NCBI GenBank assembly: GCA_964418125.1
Contig: CAYQKY010000011.1
Coordinates: 32,064 to 96,063, forward strand
Length of the DNA stretch: 64,000 nucleotides
From: JACJXW01 sp964418125
Lineage (GTDB): Bacteria; Bacteroidota; Bacteroidia; Chitinophagales; Saprospiraceae
Reading direction: 5' to 3'
Of the stretch, positions 41,626-49,205 are shown one piece after another. The notes below the pieces were generated by a model. The model was not told the DNA's origin. It ran no database searches and worked only from the letters and a program-made list of their open reading frames with translations. A program made the position numbers and the translations under genes. How positions within the stretch are numbered: position 1 is the first letter of the stretch; each line of letters starts with the position of its first letter.

Positions 41626-41790
41626 TAAGTAGTCGGACACATTTAAGTTACGTATCATCTTGAACGCCTTTTCGGCTTATCCTTCGTTGGAAATGCTCGC
41701 CGTAGCTTAGGCTATGCCTGCGCTTTCCGCCTCGGCTAAGCCGAAAATCCATTCCAATCTGATGGAAACCTAAATATGTCCGACTACTTA
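41626..41790. mobile_element. MITE-like 165-bp palindromic element
   Basis: Terminal inverted repeats of 24 bp with two mismatches lie at 41626-41649 and 41767-41790; the first 14 bases (TAAGTAGTCGGACA) match exactly. The interior continues as an imperfect palindrome (TTTTCGGCTTA.CC against GG.TAAGCCGAAAA, centre near 41700-41720), so the whole element can fold as one hairpin. There is no coding capacity. No clear target duplication is visible. A non-autonomous transposable element is the best reading. Confidence 0.65.
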
Positions 41791-41931
41791 TGCAATTTTG
41801 AAAAAATAAAATCAGGTTAGACCGTTGATTAAGTATTTGGTTTTCAATCAATTAAAGCCTTGATGACCTCATTATTCACCAGCGGGCAGCATTTCACCGA
41901 TCCTGATCGTTAACATAAAGTTAATTGTTGA

Positions 41932-41963
41932 GTAGGACATTTTTCTTTAATGTCCTACCTTTG
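41932..41963 (+). promoter_or_regulatory. susC-like promoter with overlapping palindrome
   Basis: The -7 box TACCTTTG is at 41956-41963. A perfect 10-bp inverted repeat (GTAGGACATT at 41932-41941, AATGTCCTAC at 41949-41958) runs from the expected -33 region into the -7 box. A protein bound there would block the polymerase. The nearest TTG (41928-41930) is 25 nt from the -7 box, longer than usual. Confidence 0.5.
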
Positions 41964-42000
41964 GCATAGGTTTAGAATTATCTAAATAAAACAGATTAGT

Positions 42001-45000
42001 ATGAAAAAACTCTCACTAGTCCTAGGGCTAATGCTCTTTGCTATTGGCTCTATTCTTGCCCAACAGACAGTCTCCGGAAAGGTGACTGACCAATCTGGCG
42101 AACCACTCCTGGGCGCCAGCATTCTCGTAAAAGGCACTTCCACTGGTACGGTTACCGACATAGACGGTAACTACACGATCAAGGTCCCGGAAGGATCCAA
42201 CACCCTGGTGGTGAGCTATACCGGCTTCAACACCCAGGAGATCGAAGTTGGCAGCCAGACCGAGATCAACATTACCATGGAAGAAGGGGTAACTCTTTCG
42301 GAAGCGGTGGTGACCGCCCTCGGTGTTCAGCGCGAGGAAAAAGCGCTGGGCTACGCCGTCCAGGAAATCGGAGGCGACCAGGTGACGTTGACCAACGACG
42401 TTAACTTTGTCTCCTCCCTTTCGGGTAAGGTGGCCGGCGTACAGGTCATCAGCTCTTCGGGCGCCAGCCTTGGCGGTAGCGCCAAGATCCGCGTCCGCGG
42501 GGTGAGCAACGTAACGACCAGCGCCGACCCGCTCTATGTCGTTGACGGTACGCCCATCGCCAACGATAACTTCTCCAGCGCTACCGGTGGCGCCGACTAC
42601 GGTAACCTGGCCGCGGACATCCCGAGTAATGACATCGAGAAGATCTCCGTACTGAAAGGGCCGGCCGCTACGGCTCTCTACGGCGAGCGCGCCAAGAACG
42701 GCGTGGTGATGATCACCACCAAGAAGGGCAGCTTCGGTAAAAAAGGCCTGGGCGTAACGGTTTCCTCTACGGTGACCGCCGACCGCGTCTACGTCCTGCC
42801 GGAATACCAGAATGAGTATGCCGGCGGTTATTCTCAGGAATTCCCGGAATATGTCGACCCGGTTGACGGCCAGACCTACCGCGGCCTGAACTACTCGGCC
42901 GACGAAAGCTGGGGCCCGAAGATCGACGGTACGACCACTTACCGCCCCTGGTGGAGCTGGTACCCCGGCACGCCGGAGTACGGAACTACCATTCCGCTGA
43001 CGGCCAACCCGGACAACGTCCGTAACTTCTTCGACACGGGTATCACCAACATCAACTCGGTAGCCATCGATGGCGGCTCAGAAACGACGGGCTTCCGCTT
43101 CGGATTTACCAACCTGAATCAGTCCGGCGTTATTCCCAACTCCGAACTGGACCGCAACAGCATCAACGTAAGCGTGCGTTCCAAACTGGCCGAGCGCCTG
43201 ACCTTCGGCGTTAACGCCAACCTGGTCTTCACCGATGGATTGGGCCGCCCCGAATTCGGGTACAGCACCCGTGGCGGCAACCCGGTTAACTCCTTCAACC
43301 AGTGGTTCCAGCGCCAGCTGGATATGGACCGCCTGCGGGATTACAGAAACCCGGACGGAACGTTCCGCTCCTGGAATATCCGCTCGCCGAACGATCCTCG
43401 CCCGCTGTACTGGGACAGCCCCTACTTCTCCGTCTTTGAGAACCTCCGTACGGACGGCCGCGACCGTTACTTCGGCGACATCAACCTGAACTACGAGATT
43501 GCCGATGGATTCAACATCATGGGCGCACTGCGCCGGGACAACTTCACCCAGCGTATCGAAGAGCGCGTCGCTACCGGCGGACTGGAAGAACCCTGGTACC
43601 GCGAATTTATCGCCAACGGTACGGAAGACAACTACGAACTGATCGGTTCTTACCAGAAGACCTTCGGCCGCATCTCCATTGATGCTACCGCCGGCGGTAA
43701 CATCCGTAAGAACAACTACCATGAGAATGCAACTTCCACGGTAGGCGGGCTTACCGCCCCCAACCTGTTCAATACCGGCGCTTCTGTCGACCGCCCGGCG
43801 GTGAGCAGCACGATCCGCGAAAAGACGGTGCGCAGCCTCTTCGGTTCTGCGAACATCGGCTTCAACTCTTTCGCCTTTGTCGGTTTCACGCTGCGTAACG
43901 ACTGGTCTTCGGCCTTGCCGGCAGACAATAACAACTACCTCTATCCATCGGTGTCGGGTAGCTTTGTATTCTCTGAGCTGGTCCGCTCTTCCTGGCTGTC
44001 CTTCGGTAAGCTCTACGGCTCCGTCGCTCAGGTGGGCGCCGACCTCGACCCGTACCTGACCAACAGTGTTTATAATTTTGGTGTAGCTCCCTACGGAAGC
44101 TCTTCGACCTTCACCGTACCTAACCTGCTGCCCAATCAGGACCTGGAGCAGACGCTTTCTACCTCCTGGGAAGCCGGTATAGATATGCGGATGTTCAACA
44201 ACCGCCTCGGCTTCAACCTGATCTACTATCAGGGTGTTACCGAGAATGACATCCTGCAGGTGCAGATCCCGTCCGCTTCCGGTTATGACCAGGCGCTGGT
44301 CAACGCCGGCCGCGTCGAAAGTAATGGCATTGAACTGGCCCTTTACGGTACGCCGGTACAGACCAGCGACTTCAGCTGGGATATTCAGGTCAACGGCGCC
44401 CGCAACCGCTCAAGGATCGAGGAACTCTATGGCGACCTGACCAACTACAAGCTTGCCGATGGTATCGGCGCTTCCCGTTGGGGTGGTTTCACCGTCAACG
44501 CCCGCCTGGGTGAAGAGTGGGGCCTGGCCAATGGCACCGGCTTTGTCTTTGATGAGCAGGGCCGTCACGTAATCACTTCGACCGGAAGCTACGTAACGGA
44601 ATCCAATAAGAACCTGGGGTCCATCCTGCCCGATTTTACCGGCGGTGTAATGAATACGTTTAACTTCAAAGGCTTCACGTTGCGCGCCATGGTTGACTTC
44701 CAGGTTGGCGGCCAATTCTACTCCGTAACCCGGATGTTCAACGCATACTCCGGCCTGGGCATCGAAACGGTAGGCAATAACGCTTTGGGCAACCCGGTTC
44801 GCGACCCGATCGTCGACGGCAGCGGCAACGTCATTGTCGATGCTGACGGCGCTCCGGTGAGCAGCGCTCCGCTGAGCGAAGTGGGCCCTGCTTCCGGTGG
44901 CGTCCTGGTGGAAGGCGTATCCGAAACCGGTGAGGAACTATCCGTTGTAGTTGACCCGGTAACTTATTACGGCGGCTTGTTTGGCCTGAGCGAAAAGTGG

Positions 45001-45255
45001 TTGTACGACGCAACCTTCGTCAAACTGCGCGAAGTGAGCCTCGGCTACACCATCCCGAAGAAAGCGCTTGGCAGGTTGCCGGTTCAGAGCCTGAACGTGT
45101 CCATCATCGGCCGTAACCTGTGGCTGATCCACTCCAACGTCGATGGCATCGATCCGTCAGAGATCCTGCCGGGCGCCAGCAACCTCGCCTTTGAAGAGCG
45201 CGGAGGCCTGCCGGGCGTTCGCTCCATCGGCGCTAAGATCACTGTCGGTTTCTAA
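42001..45255 (+). CDS. SusC/RagA family TonB-dependent outer-membrane transporter
   Basis: 1084 residues. Signal peptide (about 1-20, ending ILAQ), carboxypeptidase-regulatory-like beta-sandwich (about 22-98, VSGKVTDQSGEPLLGASILV with KGTSTGT), then the plug (about 110-240, AKIRVRGVSNVTTSADPLYV) and a 22-strand barrel to the last strand (VRSIGAKITVGF). SusC pairs with a SusD lipoprotein and imports oligosaccharides, peptides or other polymers by TonB-driven opening. Codon choice is strongly biased to a few C/G-ending codons, suggesting high expression. The ligand is unknown because no glycoside hydrolase or protease gene is next to the pair. Confidence 0.95.
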   Translation: MKKLSLVLGLMLFAIGSILAQQTVSGKVTDQSGEPLLGASILVKGTSTGTVTDIDGNYTIKVPEGSNTLVVSYTGFNTQEIEVGSQTEINITMEEGVTLSEAVVTALGVQREEKALGYAVQEIGGDQVTLTNDVNFVSSLSGKVAGVQVISSSGASLGGSAKIRVRGVSNVTTSADPLYVVDGTPIANDNFSSATGGADYGNLAADIPSNDIEKISVLKGPAATALYGERAKNGVVMITTKKGSFGKKGLGVTVSSTVTADRVYVLPEYQNEYAGGYSQEFPEYVDPVDGQTYRGLNYSADESWGPKIDGTTTYRPWWSWYPGTPEYGTTIPLTANPDNVRNFFDTGITNINSVAIDGGSETTGFRFGFTNLNQSGVIPNSELDRNSINVSVRSKLAERLTFGVNANLVFTDGLGRPEFGYSTRGGNPVNSFNQWFQRQLDMDRLRDYRNPDGTFRSWNIRSPNDPRPLYWDSPYFSVFENLRTDGRDRYFGDINLNYEIADGFNIMGALRRDNFTQRIEERVATGGLEEPWYREFIANGTEDNYELIGSYQKTFGRISIDATAGGNIRKNNYHENATSTVGGLTAPNLFNTGASVDRPAVSSTIREKTVRSLFGSANIGFNSFAFVGFTLRNDWSSALPADNNNYLYPSVSGSFVFSELVRSSWLSFGKLYGSVAQVGADLDPYLTNSVYNFGVAPYGSSSTFTVPNLLPNQDLEQTLSTSWEAGIDMRMFNNRLGFNLIYYQGVTENDILQVQIPSASGYDQALVNAGRVESNGIELALYGTPVQTSDFSWDIQVNGARNRSRIEELYGDLTNYKLADGIGASRWGGFTVNARLGEEWGLANGTGFVFDEQGRHVITSTGSYVTESNKNLGSILPDFTGGVMNTFNFKGFTLRAMVDFQVGGQFYSVTRMFNAYSGLGIETVGNNALGNPVRDPIVDGSGNVIVDADGAPVSSAPLSEVGPASGGVLVEGVSETGEELSVVVDPVTYYGGLFGLSEKWLYDATFVKLREVSLGYTIPKKALGRLPVQSLNVSIIGRNLWLIHSNVDGIDPSEILPGASNLAFEERGGLPGVRSIGAKITVGF

Positions 45256-45363
45256 GCGGCCCGCAGCCAATTGCAATAAAGAAAAAGCGGCGACTGCCGG
45301 CCGGGTACAGCTTACCAGCGCTGGAAGTTGCCGCTGATTTTCGATCTCAAAATTTTGAACGAT

Positions 45364-46830
45364 ATGAAAAATATTCTCAATAAAGCGATTCTCGCACTAT
45401 TAGTATTCGGCTTCACCGCCTGTGGGGACTTCGGCGACCTCAATGTCGACCCCAATAAGCCGGTGTCGGTGGATACGGAAACTTTGCTCACCCAATCGCT
45501 TCGCAGCATTGGCGGCGACAACTTCAACGCGTTCATCGGCGTGCTGGATAACGACCGGATCGGCCCGATCTACGCCCAGCATATTGCCAATATCACCTAT
45601 ACGGAAGACGACCGCTATCAGGCGGTACAGTCCGACTTCTCTGCCTGGTACAACGGCCCGCTGGCCGACCTGGAACGCATCATCCGCCTGAATACGGATG
45701 AAGAAACCCGGAACGCCGCTTCCAAGAGCGGTTCCAACGCGAATCAGATCGCGGCGGCCCGCATCCTGAAGGCTTATTTCTTCCAACTGCTGACCGACCT
45801 GTATGGCCCTATGCCCTACAGCGAAGCCCTGCAGGGAGATGACGGCTTGTTCACTCCTGGCTACGACTCTCAGGAAGCTATCTACTCTGCGCTGTTCACC
45901 GAACTGCAGGAAGCTGTTGCGCAGATGGATGGAGGCGAAGGTGTTGTCGGCGACTTCATTTTCGGTGGTGATATGGATGCCTGGGCCCGATTTGCCAACA
46001 CCATCCGTATGAATATGGCCGTCCGCATTGCCGACGCCAACGAGACACTGGCTGAGCAGCAATTCCTGGATGCCATTGCCGACGGAGTGATCGAGGAAGA
46101 CCTCATGTACCCTTATCTGGCGGAGGCCAACAATGAAAACCCCTGGTTCACGGCTTTCCGTACCCGTACCGACTTCGCGCTTACCGAAATGCTGGTGAAT
46201 GACCTGAAAAACTATGGCGATCCCCGCCTGGAGCGCTATGCCGACCCCACCCTGAACTCGGTGGCAGCCGGCAATCCGGAGTATGTGGGCATGGAATACG
46301 GCCAGGCTGAGCCCACCACTCAGCCGCCGGATGTTTCTTTCCCGAACTCCACTTATGTGAAGGCTCAGGATGCGCCTCTGGCCATCTACACCATGGCCCA
46401 GGTCAATTTTGCCAAAGCGGAAGCCGCTGCCCGCGGCTGGACGACGGACAGCCCGGAAGACCACTACAAAGCCGGGATCATGGCTTCCTGGGACCAGTGG
46501 GACGTTGAATACGACCAGGCTGCTTTCGATACCTACTACAACCAGGAAGGTATTTCCTGGGATGCCGGCAAGTGGGATCAACTTCTGGGGTATCAGAAGT
46601 GGCTCGCCCTCTTTGGCCAGGGATACGAAGCCTGGACCGAGTGGCGCCGCTTCGACTTTCCGGAACTCATCGTTCCGGAAGACCCGCTGAGCCCGAGCGG
46701 TGGCATTCCCGTTCGCCTCATCTACCCGGCCTCGGCTGAGAACCTGAACCCGGCCGGCTATGACCAGGCCCTCCAACTGCTGGGCGGCCCGGACCGGGAC
46801 GATACCCGCGTGTGGTGGGATACTAAATAA
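45364..46830 (+). CDS. SusD/RagB family substrate-binding lipoprotein
   Basis: 488 residues from the ATG at 45364 (MKNILNKAILALLVFGFTAC), which places the lipobox Cys at residue 20; an upstream frame from 45328 is not used. The mature N-terminus (GDFGDLNVDPNKPVSVDTET) is typical of the SusD-like_2 subfamily often seen in non-gut Bacteroidota. TPR-like helices follow. It is the lid of the SusC channel and captures substrate outside the cell. It is the second gene of the pair, 108 nt after susC, followed by a perfect 9-bp hairpin. Confidence 0.93.
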   Translation: MKNILNKAILALLVFGFTACGDFGDLNVDPNKPVSVDTETLLTQSLRSIGGDNFNAFIGVLDNDRIGPIYAQHIANITYTEDDRYQAVQSDFSAWYNGPLADLERIIRLNTDEETRNAASKSGSNANQIAAARILKAYFFQLLTDLYGPMPYSEALQGDDGLFTPGYDSQEAIYSALFTELQEAVAQMDGGEGVVGDFIFGGDMDAWARFANTIRMNMAVRIADANETLAEQQFLDAIADGVIEEDLMYPYLAEANNENPWFTAFRTRTDFALTEMLVNDLKNYGDPRLERYADPTLNSVAAGNPEYVGMEYGQAEPTTQPPDVSFPNSTYVKAQDAPLAIYTMAQVNFAKAEAAARGWTTDSPEDHYKAGIMASWDQWDVEYDQAAFDTYYNQEGISWDAGKWDQLLGYQKWLALFGQGYEAWTEWRRFDFPELIVPEDPLSPSGGIPVRLIYPASAENLNPAGYDQALQLLGGPDRDDTRVWWDTK

Positions 46831-46864
46831 GAACTTTCCGGATCCACCCGGATTGTGAAATAAT

Positions 46865-46899
46865 GGCGGCTGCTTCGGCTATGTTCCGGGGCAGCCGCC
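46865..46899 (+). terminator. Hairpin after the susD-like gene
   Basis: GGCGGCTGC (46865-46873) and GCAGCCGCC (46891-46899) pair perfectly, followed by TTCGTTTCGT. The right arm overlaps the outer stem of hairpin-element copy C, so the two folds exclude each other, as for copy A. Confidence 0.65.
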
Positions 46900-46963
46900 T
46901 TCGTTTCGTACGGGCTGCCTTTAGGTGGCCCGTATAAAAAGAAGATAGAAACAGCCCTGCCCC
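46888..46963 (+). repeat. Three-copy structured hairpin element, copy C
   Basis: Inner stem ACGGGCTGCCT (46910-46920), TT loop, AGGTGGCCCGT (46923-46933), with two G-U pairs. The outer stem pairs GGGGCAG (46888-46894) with CTGCCCC (46957-46963), plus GTTTC with GAAAC. Base changes relative to copies A and B keep most of the pairing. Confidence 0.6.
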
Positions 46964-47178
46964 GCCTTTCTGTTCTGCCGGACTCCCGCTCCGGCGCCTC
47001 ACCCTGGCAAGCCTTTTCGCGGCCCGTATGCCATCAGCTGCGGCCGCTCCGGAAACCTCCTGAAGTAGTAGTGTCAACGACAGTTCGGGCGGGAGAAAAC
47101 TAAAGGCCTTTATAAAACCATGAACCTTATACTCAACAGCTACGTATTGACAGTATAGAACATAAACACCCATTTGGT

Positions 47179-48321
47179 ATGAAAAATCTCTTTACCCGAT
47201 ACCTTCCCTTATTCTTCATTCTTCCGCTAACCTTTTCCTGCAACAAAGAAGAAGGCCGCCTGGTAGTGGCGGGGTCCGGCGCCTCCACACCCAAGGTCAG
47301 AGTCGTAAATGAGTGGGCCAACGGCCGGGCAGTTGTGGTTGCCGGTTCTGAAGAATTCGAATTTATGGTGGCCTTCGGCCGCGAGATGCCCGACGGGGTA
47401 GTTCTGGAATTTACCGAGATCCCGACCATCCTGCCGCTCATTATGGAGGACCAGGAAGGCAACCGCTGGGACCTGTTCGGTTATGCGGCCAGTGGCCCGC
47501 GCCGGGGGCAGCGCCTGCCGGTGGTGTCTTCTTATATGGGGTACTGGTTTGCCATTGCCGGCATGTATCCGGGGACGGAGATCTTTGAAGGAGAGGCTCC
47601 TTCTCAATCTTTCACGCCCCCGCCTCCGAGTCCCGGCTGGACCGTGCCGGAAGAAGAGATCTTTGCGGGTAGTGGTTTTGACCTCATCCCCGCGCTGGAC
47701 TTTCCGAAAGTGGAGCGCTTCCGGGAGAAGGACTTCTGGGACAATGAATACTATCTGGCCGATTCGGCCCTGCTGGTTGGGGTAAAAGTAGACGGAAAAT
47801 ACCGGCTATACCCCCACGCTATTCTCGATTTTCACGAAGTGGTGAATGACACCATCGGCGATGAACATTTCGCCGTAGCCTACCACCCCCTTACCGGCAC
47901 CGCTACTGCCTGGAACAGGGACCTCGGAGGCGGCCTGATATCCACTTTCGGCGTATCGGGCTTTCTGTACAACAGCAACCTGATCGCATTCGACCGCCTG
48001 ACCGAGAGCCTGTGGTCTCAGATGCGGCAGGAATGCATCACCGGAGCGGTGGCCGGTAACCGCAAGGAGGTGATCCCCGTGCTGGAAACTACCTGGGGTA
48101 CCTGGAAGCGGTTGCTGCGCGAGCCTGAAGTGATGTCTTTTGAAACCGGATTCAATTATAACTATGCTTCCACCCCTTATTGCGACTATGCAAGCAGTAG
48201 CCAGGGCTCTCCCTATCCGGTACAGTATGAAGACTCCCGCCTTCCGCTCAAGGAGAGGGTGTTGGGGGTAGTGGTGGACGGCGCCGCCAGGGCCTATCGC
48301 TTTTCTTCTTTTGACTACTAG
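47179..48321 (+). CDS. DUF3179 domain lipoprotein
   Basis: 380 residues. The lipobox LTFSC gives Cys21. The C-terminal 200 residues match the DUF3179 pattern: LLVGVKVDGKYRLYPHAILD, FHEVVNDTIGDEHFAVAYHP with LTGTATAWNR, STFGVSGFLYNSNLIAFDR and LTESLWSQMRQECITG. In most family members I recall a Cys where this one has His in the YHPLTG position. The N-terminal domain (about 25-180) is not recognised. Function of the family is unknown; surface or periplasmic location is inferred from the lipobox. Confidence 0.85.
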   Translation: MKNLFTRYLPLFFILPLTFSCNKEEGRLVVAGSGASTPKVRVVNEWANGRAVVVAGSEEFEFMVAFGREMPDGVVLEFTEIPTILPLIMEDQEGNRWDLFGYAASGPRRGQRLPVVSSYMGYWFAIAGMYPGTEIFEGEAPSQSFTPPPPSPGWTVPEEEIFAGSGFDLIPALDFPKVERFREKDFWDNEYYLADSALLVGVKVDGKYRLYPHAILDFHEVVNDTIGDEHFAVAYHPLTGTATAWNRDLGGGLISTFGVSGFLYNSNLIAFDRLTESLWSQMRQECITGAVAGNRKEVIPVLETTWGTWKRLLREPEVMSFETGFNYNYASTPYCDYASSSQGSPYPVQYEDSRLPLKERVLGVVVDGAARAYRFSSFDY

Positions 48322-48329
48322 CCAATGGA

Positions 48330-48782
48330 TCAGAAACTGATGGTATAAGAATACCCTCCACCTTTTTCTTCTTCCGAAGGGCGCTTTTGCCCTTCCTTTT
48401 TTTTCGCCGTAACCGTATAGGAATATTGCATTGGCCGGGCCGGGGTTTTCGCCTTCACGGCCGGCTGTTTCGGCAACCGGAAATGGATCTTTATGTCCTT
48501 GTGAAAGAGCACTTTTACTCCCCGGTTTTTTGGAACTTCGAACTTTAGCAGGCGCACCAGGCGGATCGCCTCTTCATCACACCCATATCCCAGGCCGGAA
48601 ATGACCTTGGCGTCCACTACGTTTCCCTGGTAATCGATGGAATATTTGAGGACGACGGTGCCTTCCACCTTTTCTGTCAGCGCCTCCTGCGGGTAGCTCA
48701 GGTTCTTCCCGATAAAGGCCCTCATGGCTTTAGGCCCTCCTTCGTAGGCGGGTTTCTTGATAAAGTCCTTGTCTTTCTTCAT
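48330..48782 (-). CDS. TonB C-terminal-domain protein without membrane anchor
   Basis: 150 residues. The TonB_C fold occupies about residues 12-103 (YEGGPKAMRAFIGKNLSYPQ, VEGTVVLKYSIDYQGNVVDA, GCDEEAIRLVRLLKFEVPKN). The N-terminus (MKKDKDFIKKPAYEGG) has no TM segment or signal, and a basic Pro/Lys-rich tail follows the domain. Normal TonB needs an N-terminal anchor to the ExbBD motor, so this is either a cytoplasmic or adaptor-type relative or a truncated gene. A perfect 20-bp inverted repeat lies just upstream. Confidence 0.75.
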   Translation of the reverse strand: MKKDKDFIKKPAYEGGPKAMRAFIGKNLSYPQEALTEKVEGTVVLKYSIDYQGNVVDAKVISGLGYGCDEEAIRLVRLLKFEVPKNRGVKVLFHKDIKIHFRLPKQPAVKAKTPARPMQYSYTVTAKKKEGQKRPSEEEKGGGYSYTISF

Positions 48783-48805
48783 AGGTTCTGGATCTGGCTG
48801 GGCCG

Positions 48806-48866
48806 GCTATTTTGTCAATGCCGCCATTCGGGCCATCATTTATGGCGGCGGCATTGACAAAATAGC
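48806..48866. promoter_or_regulatory. Perfect 20-bp inverted repeat between divergent genes
   Basis: Arms at 48806-48825 (GCTATTTTGTCAATGCCGCC) and 48847-48866 with a 21-nt loop. It lies 24 nt upstream of the TonB-like start and 35 nt upstream of the rpsU -7 box. Between divergent genes a terminator is not needed, so an operator, an inserted palindrome or a leader hairpin are the options. Confidence 0.6.
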
Positions 48867-48901
48867 TAAAAAAAACTCACGCACGAAATTAAAAAGTTAT
48901 A

Positions 48902-48909
48902 TAACTTTG
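48902..48909 (+). promoter_or_regulatory. -7 box of rpsU
   Basis: TAACTTTG, a full TAnnTTTG match, 31 nt upstream of the rpsU ATG. Confidence 0.5.
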
Positions 48910-48940
48910 CGGCCTGAAAAATTAAAAATCAAGCTGAATC

Positions 48941-49132
48941 ATGATCATCGTAGACGTTCGTGACAACGAATCTATCGAAAGGGCGCTTAAAAAGTACAAG
49001 ATCAAGTACAACCGTGCCGGCATCATGCGGGAGCTGCGCGACCGCCAGCAGTATACCAAGCCATCGGTGCGCCGCAGGAACGAAAAACTCAAGGCCATTT
49101 ACCGGCAGCAAAAGCAGGTAGAAACAGAGTAG
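48941..49132 (+). CDS. rpsU: 30S ribosomal protein bS21
   Basis: 63 residues with the S21 pattern: MIIVDVRDNESIERALKKYK, GIMRELRDRQQYTKPSVRRR, then a basic helix. In Bacteroidota bS21 is important near the anti-Shine-Dalgarno end of 16S rRNA, which in this phylum is occluded and explains the general lack of Shine-Dalgarno sites in this window. It has its own promoter and precedes the xer recombinase gene, an order seen in relatives. Confidence 0.97.
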   Translation: MIIVDVRDNESIERALKKYKIKYNRAGIMRELRDRQQYTKPSVRRRNEKLKAIYRQQKQVETE

Positions 49133-49159
49133 GACAGGTTGACAATCTCTGCTTTTCTA

Positions 49160-49198
49160 TATAAATTGTAAGGGTAAGTTTCTCCATTACAATTTATA
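49160..49198. promoter_or_regulatory. Perfect 12-bp inverted repeat before the xer gene
   Basis: TATAAATTGTAA (49160-49171) and TTACAATTTATA (49187-49198), with a 15-nt loop, end 7 nt before the start codon. In mRNA the right arm would hold the ribosome-binding region, so it could limit translation; as DNA it could be an operator. Confidence 0.55.
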
Positions 49199-49205
49199 AA
49201 AGGGA

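Larger units (their letters stand above)
41576..42000. other. Non-coding stretch between pdxJ and the susC-like gene
   Basis: 425 nt without a gene. It holds the 165-bp MITE-like element (41626-41790), about 140 nt with nothing recognised, and the susC promoter/operator (41932-41963). Confidence 0.75.
46831..47178. other. Non-coding stretch after the susD-like gene
   Basis: 348 nt without a gene. It holds the terminator hairpin at 46865-46899 and copy C of the structured element. The remaining 215 nt up to the DUF3179 gene contain a palindromic GCGGCC...GGCCGC segment near 47029-47050 and nothing else recognised. Confidence 0.7.
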
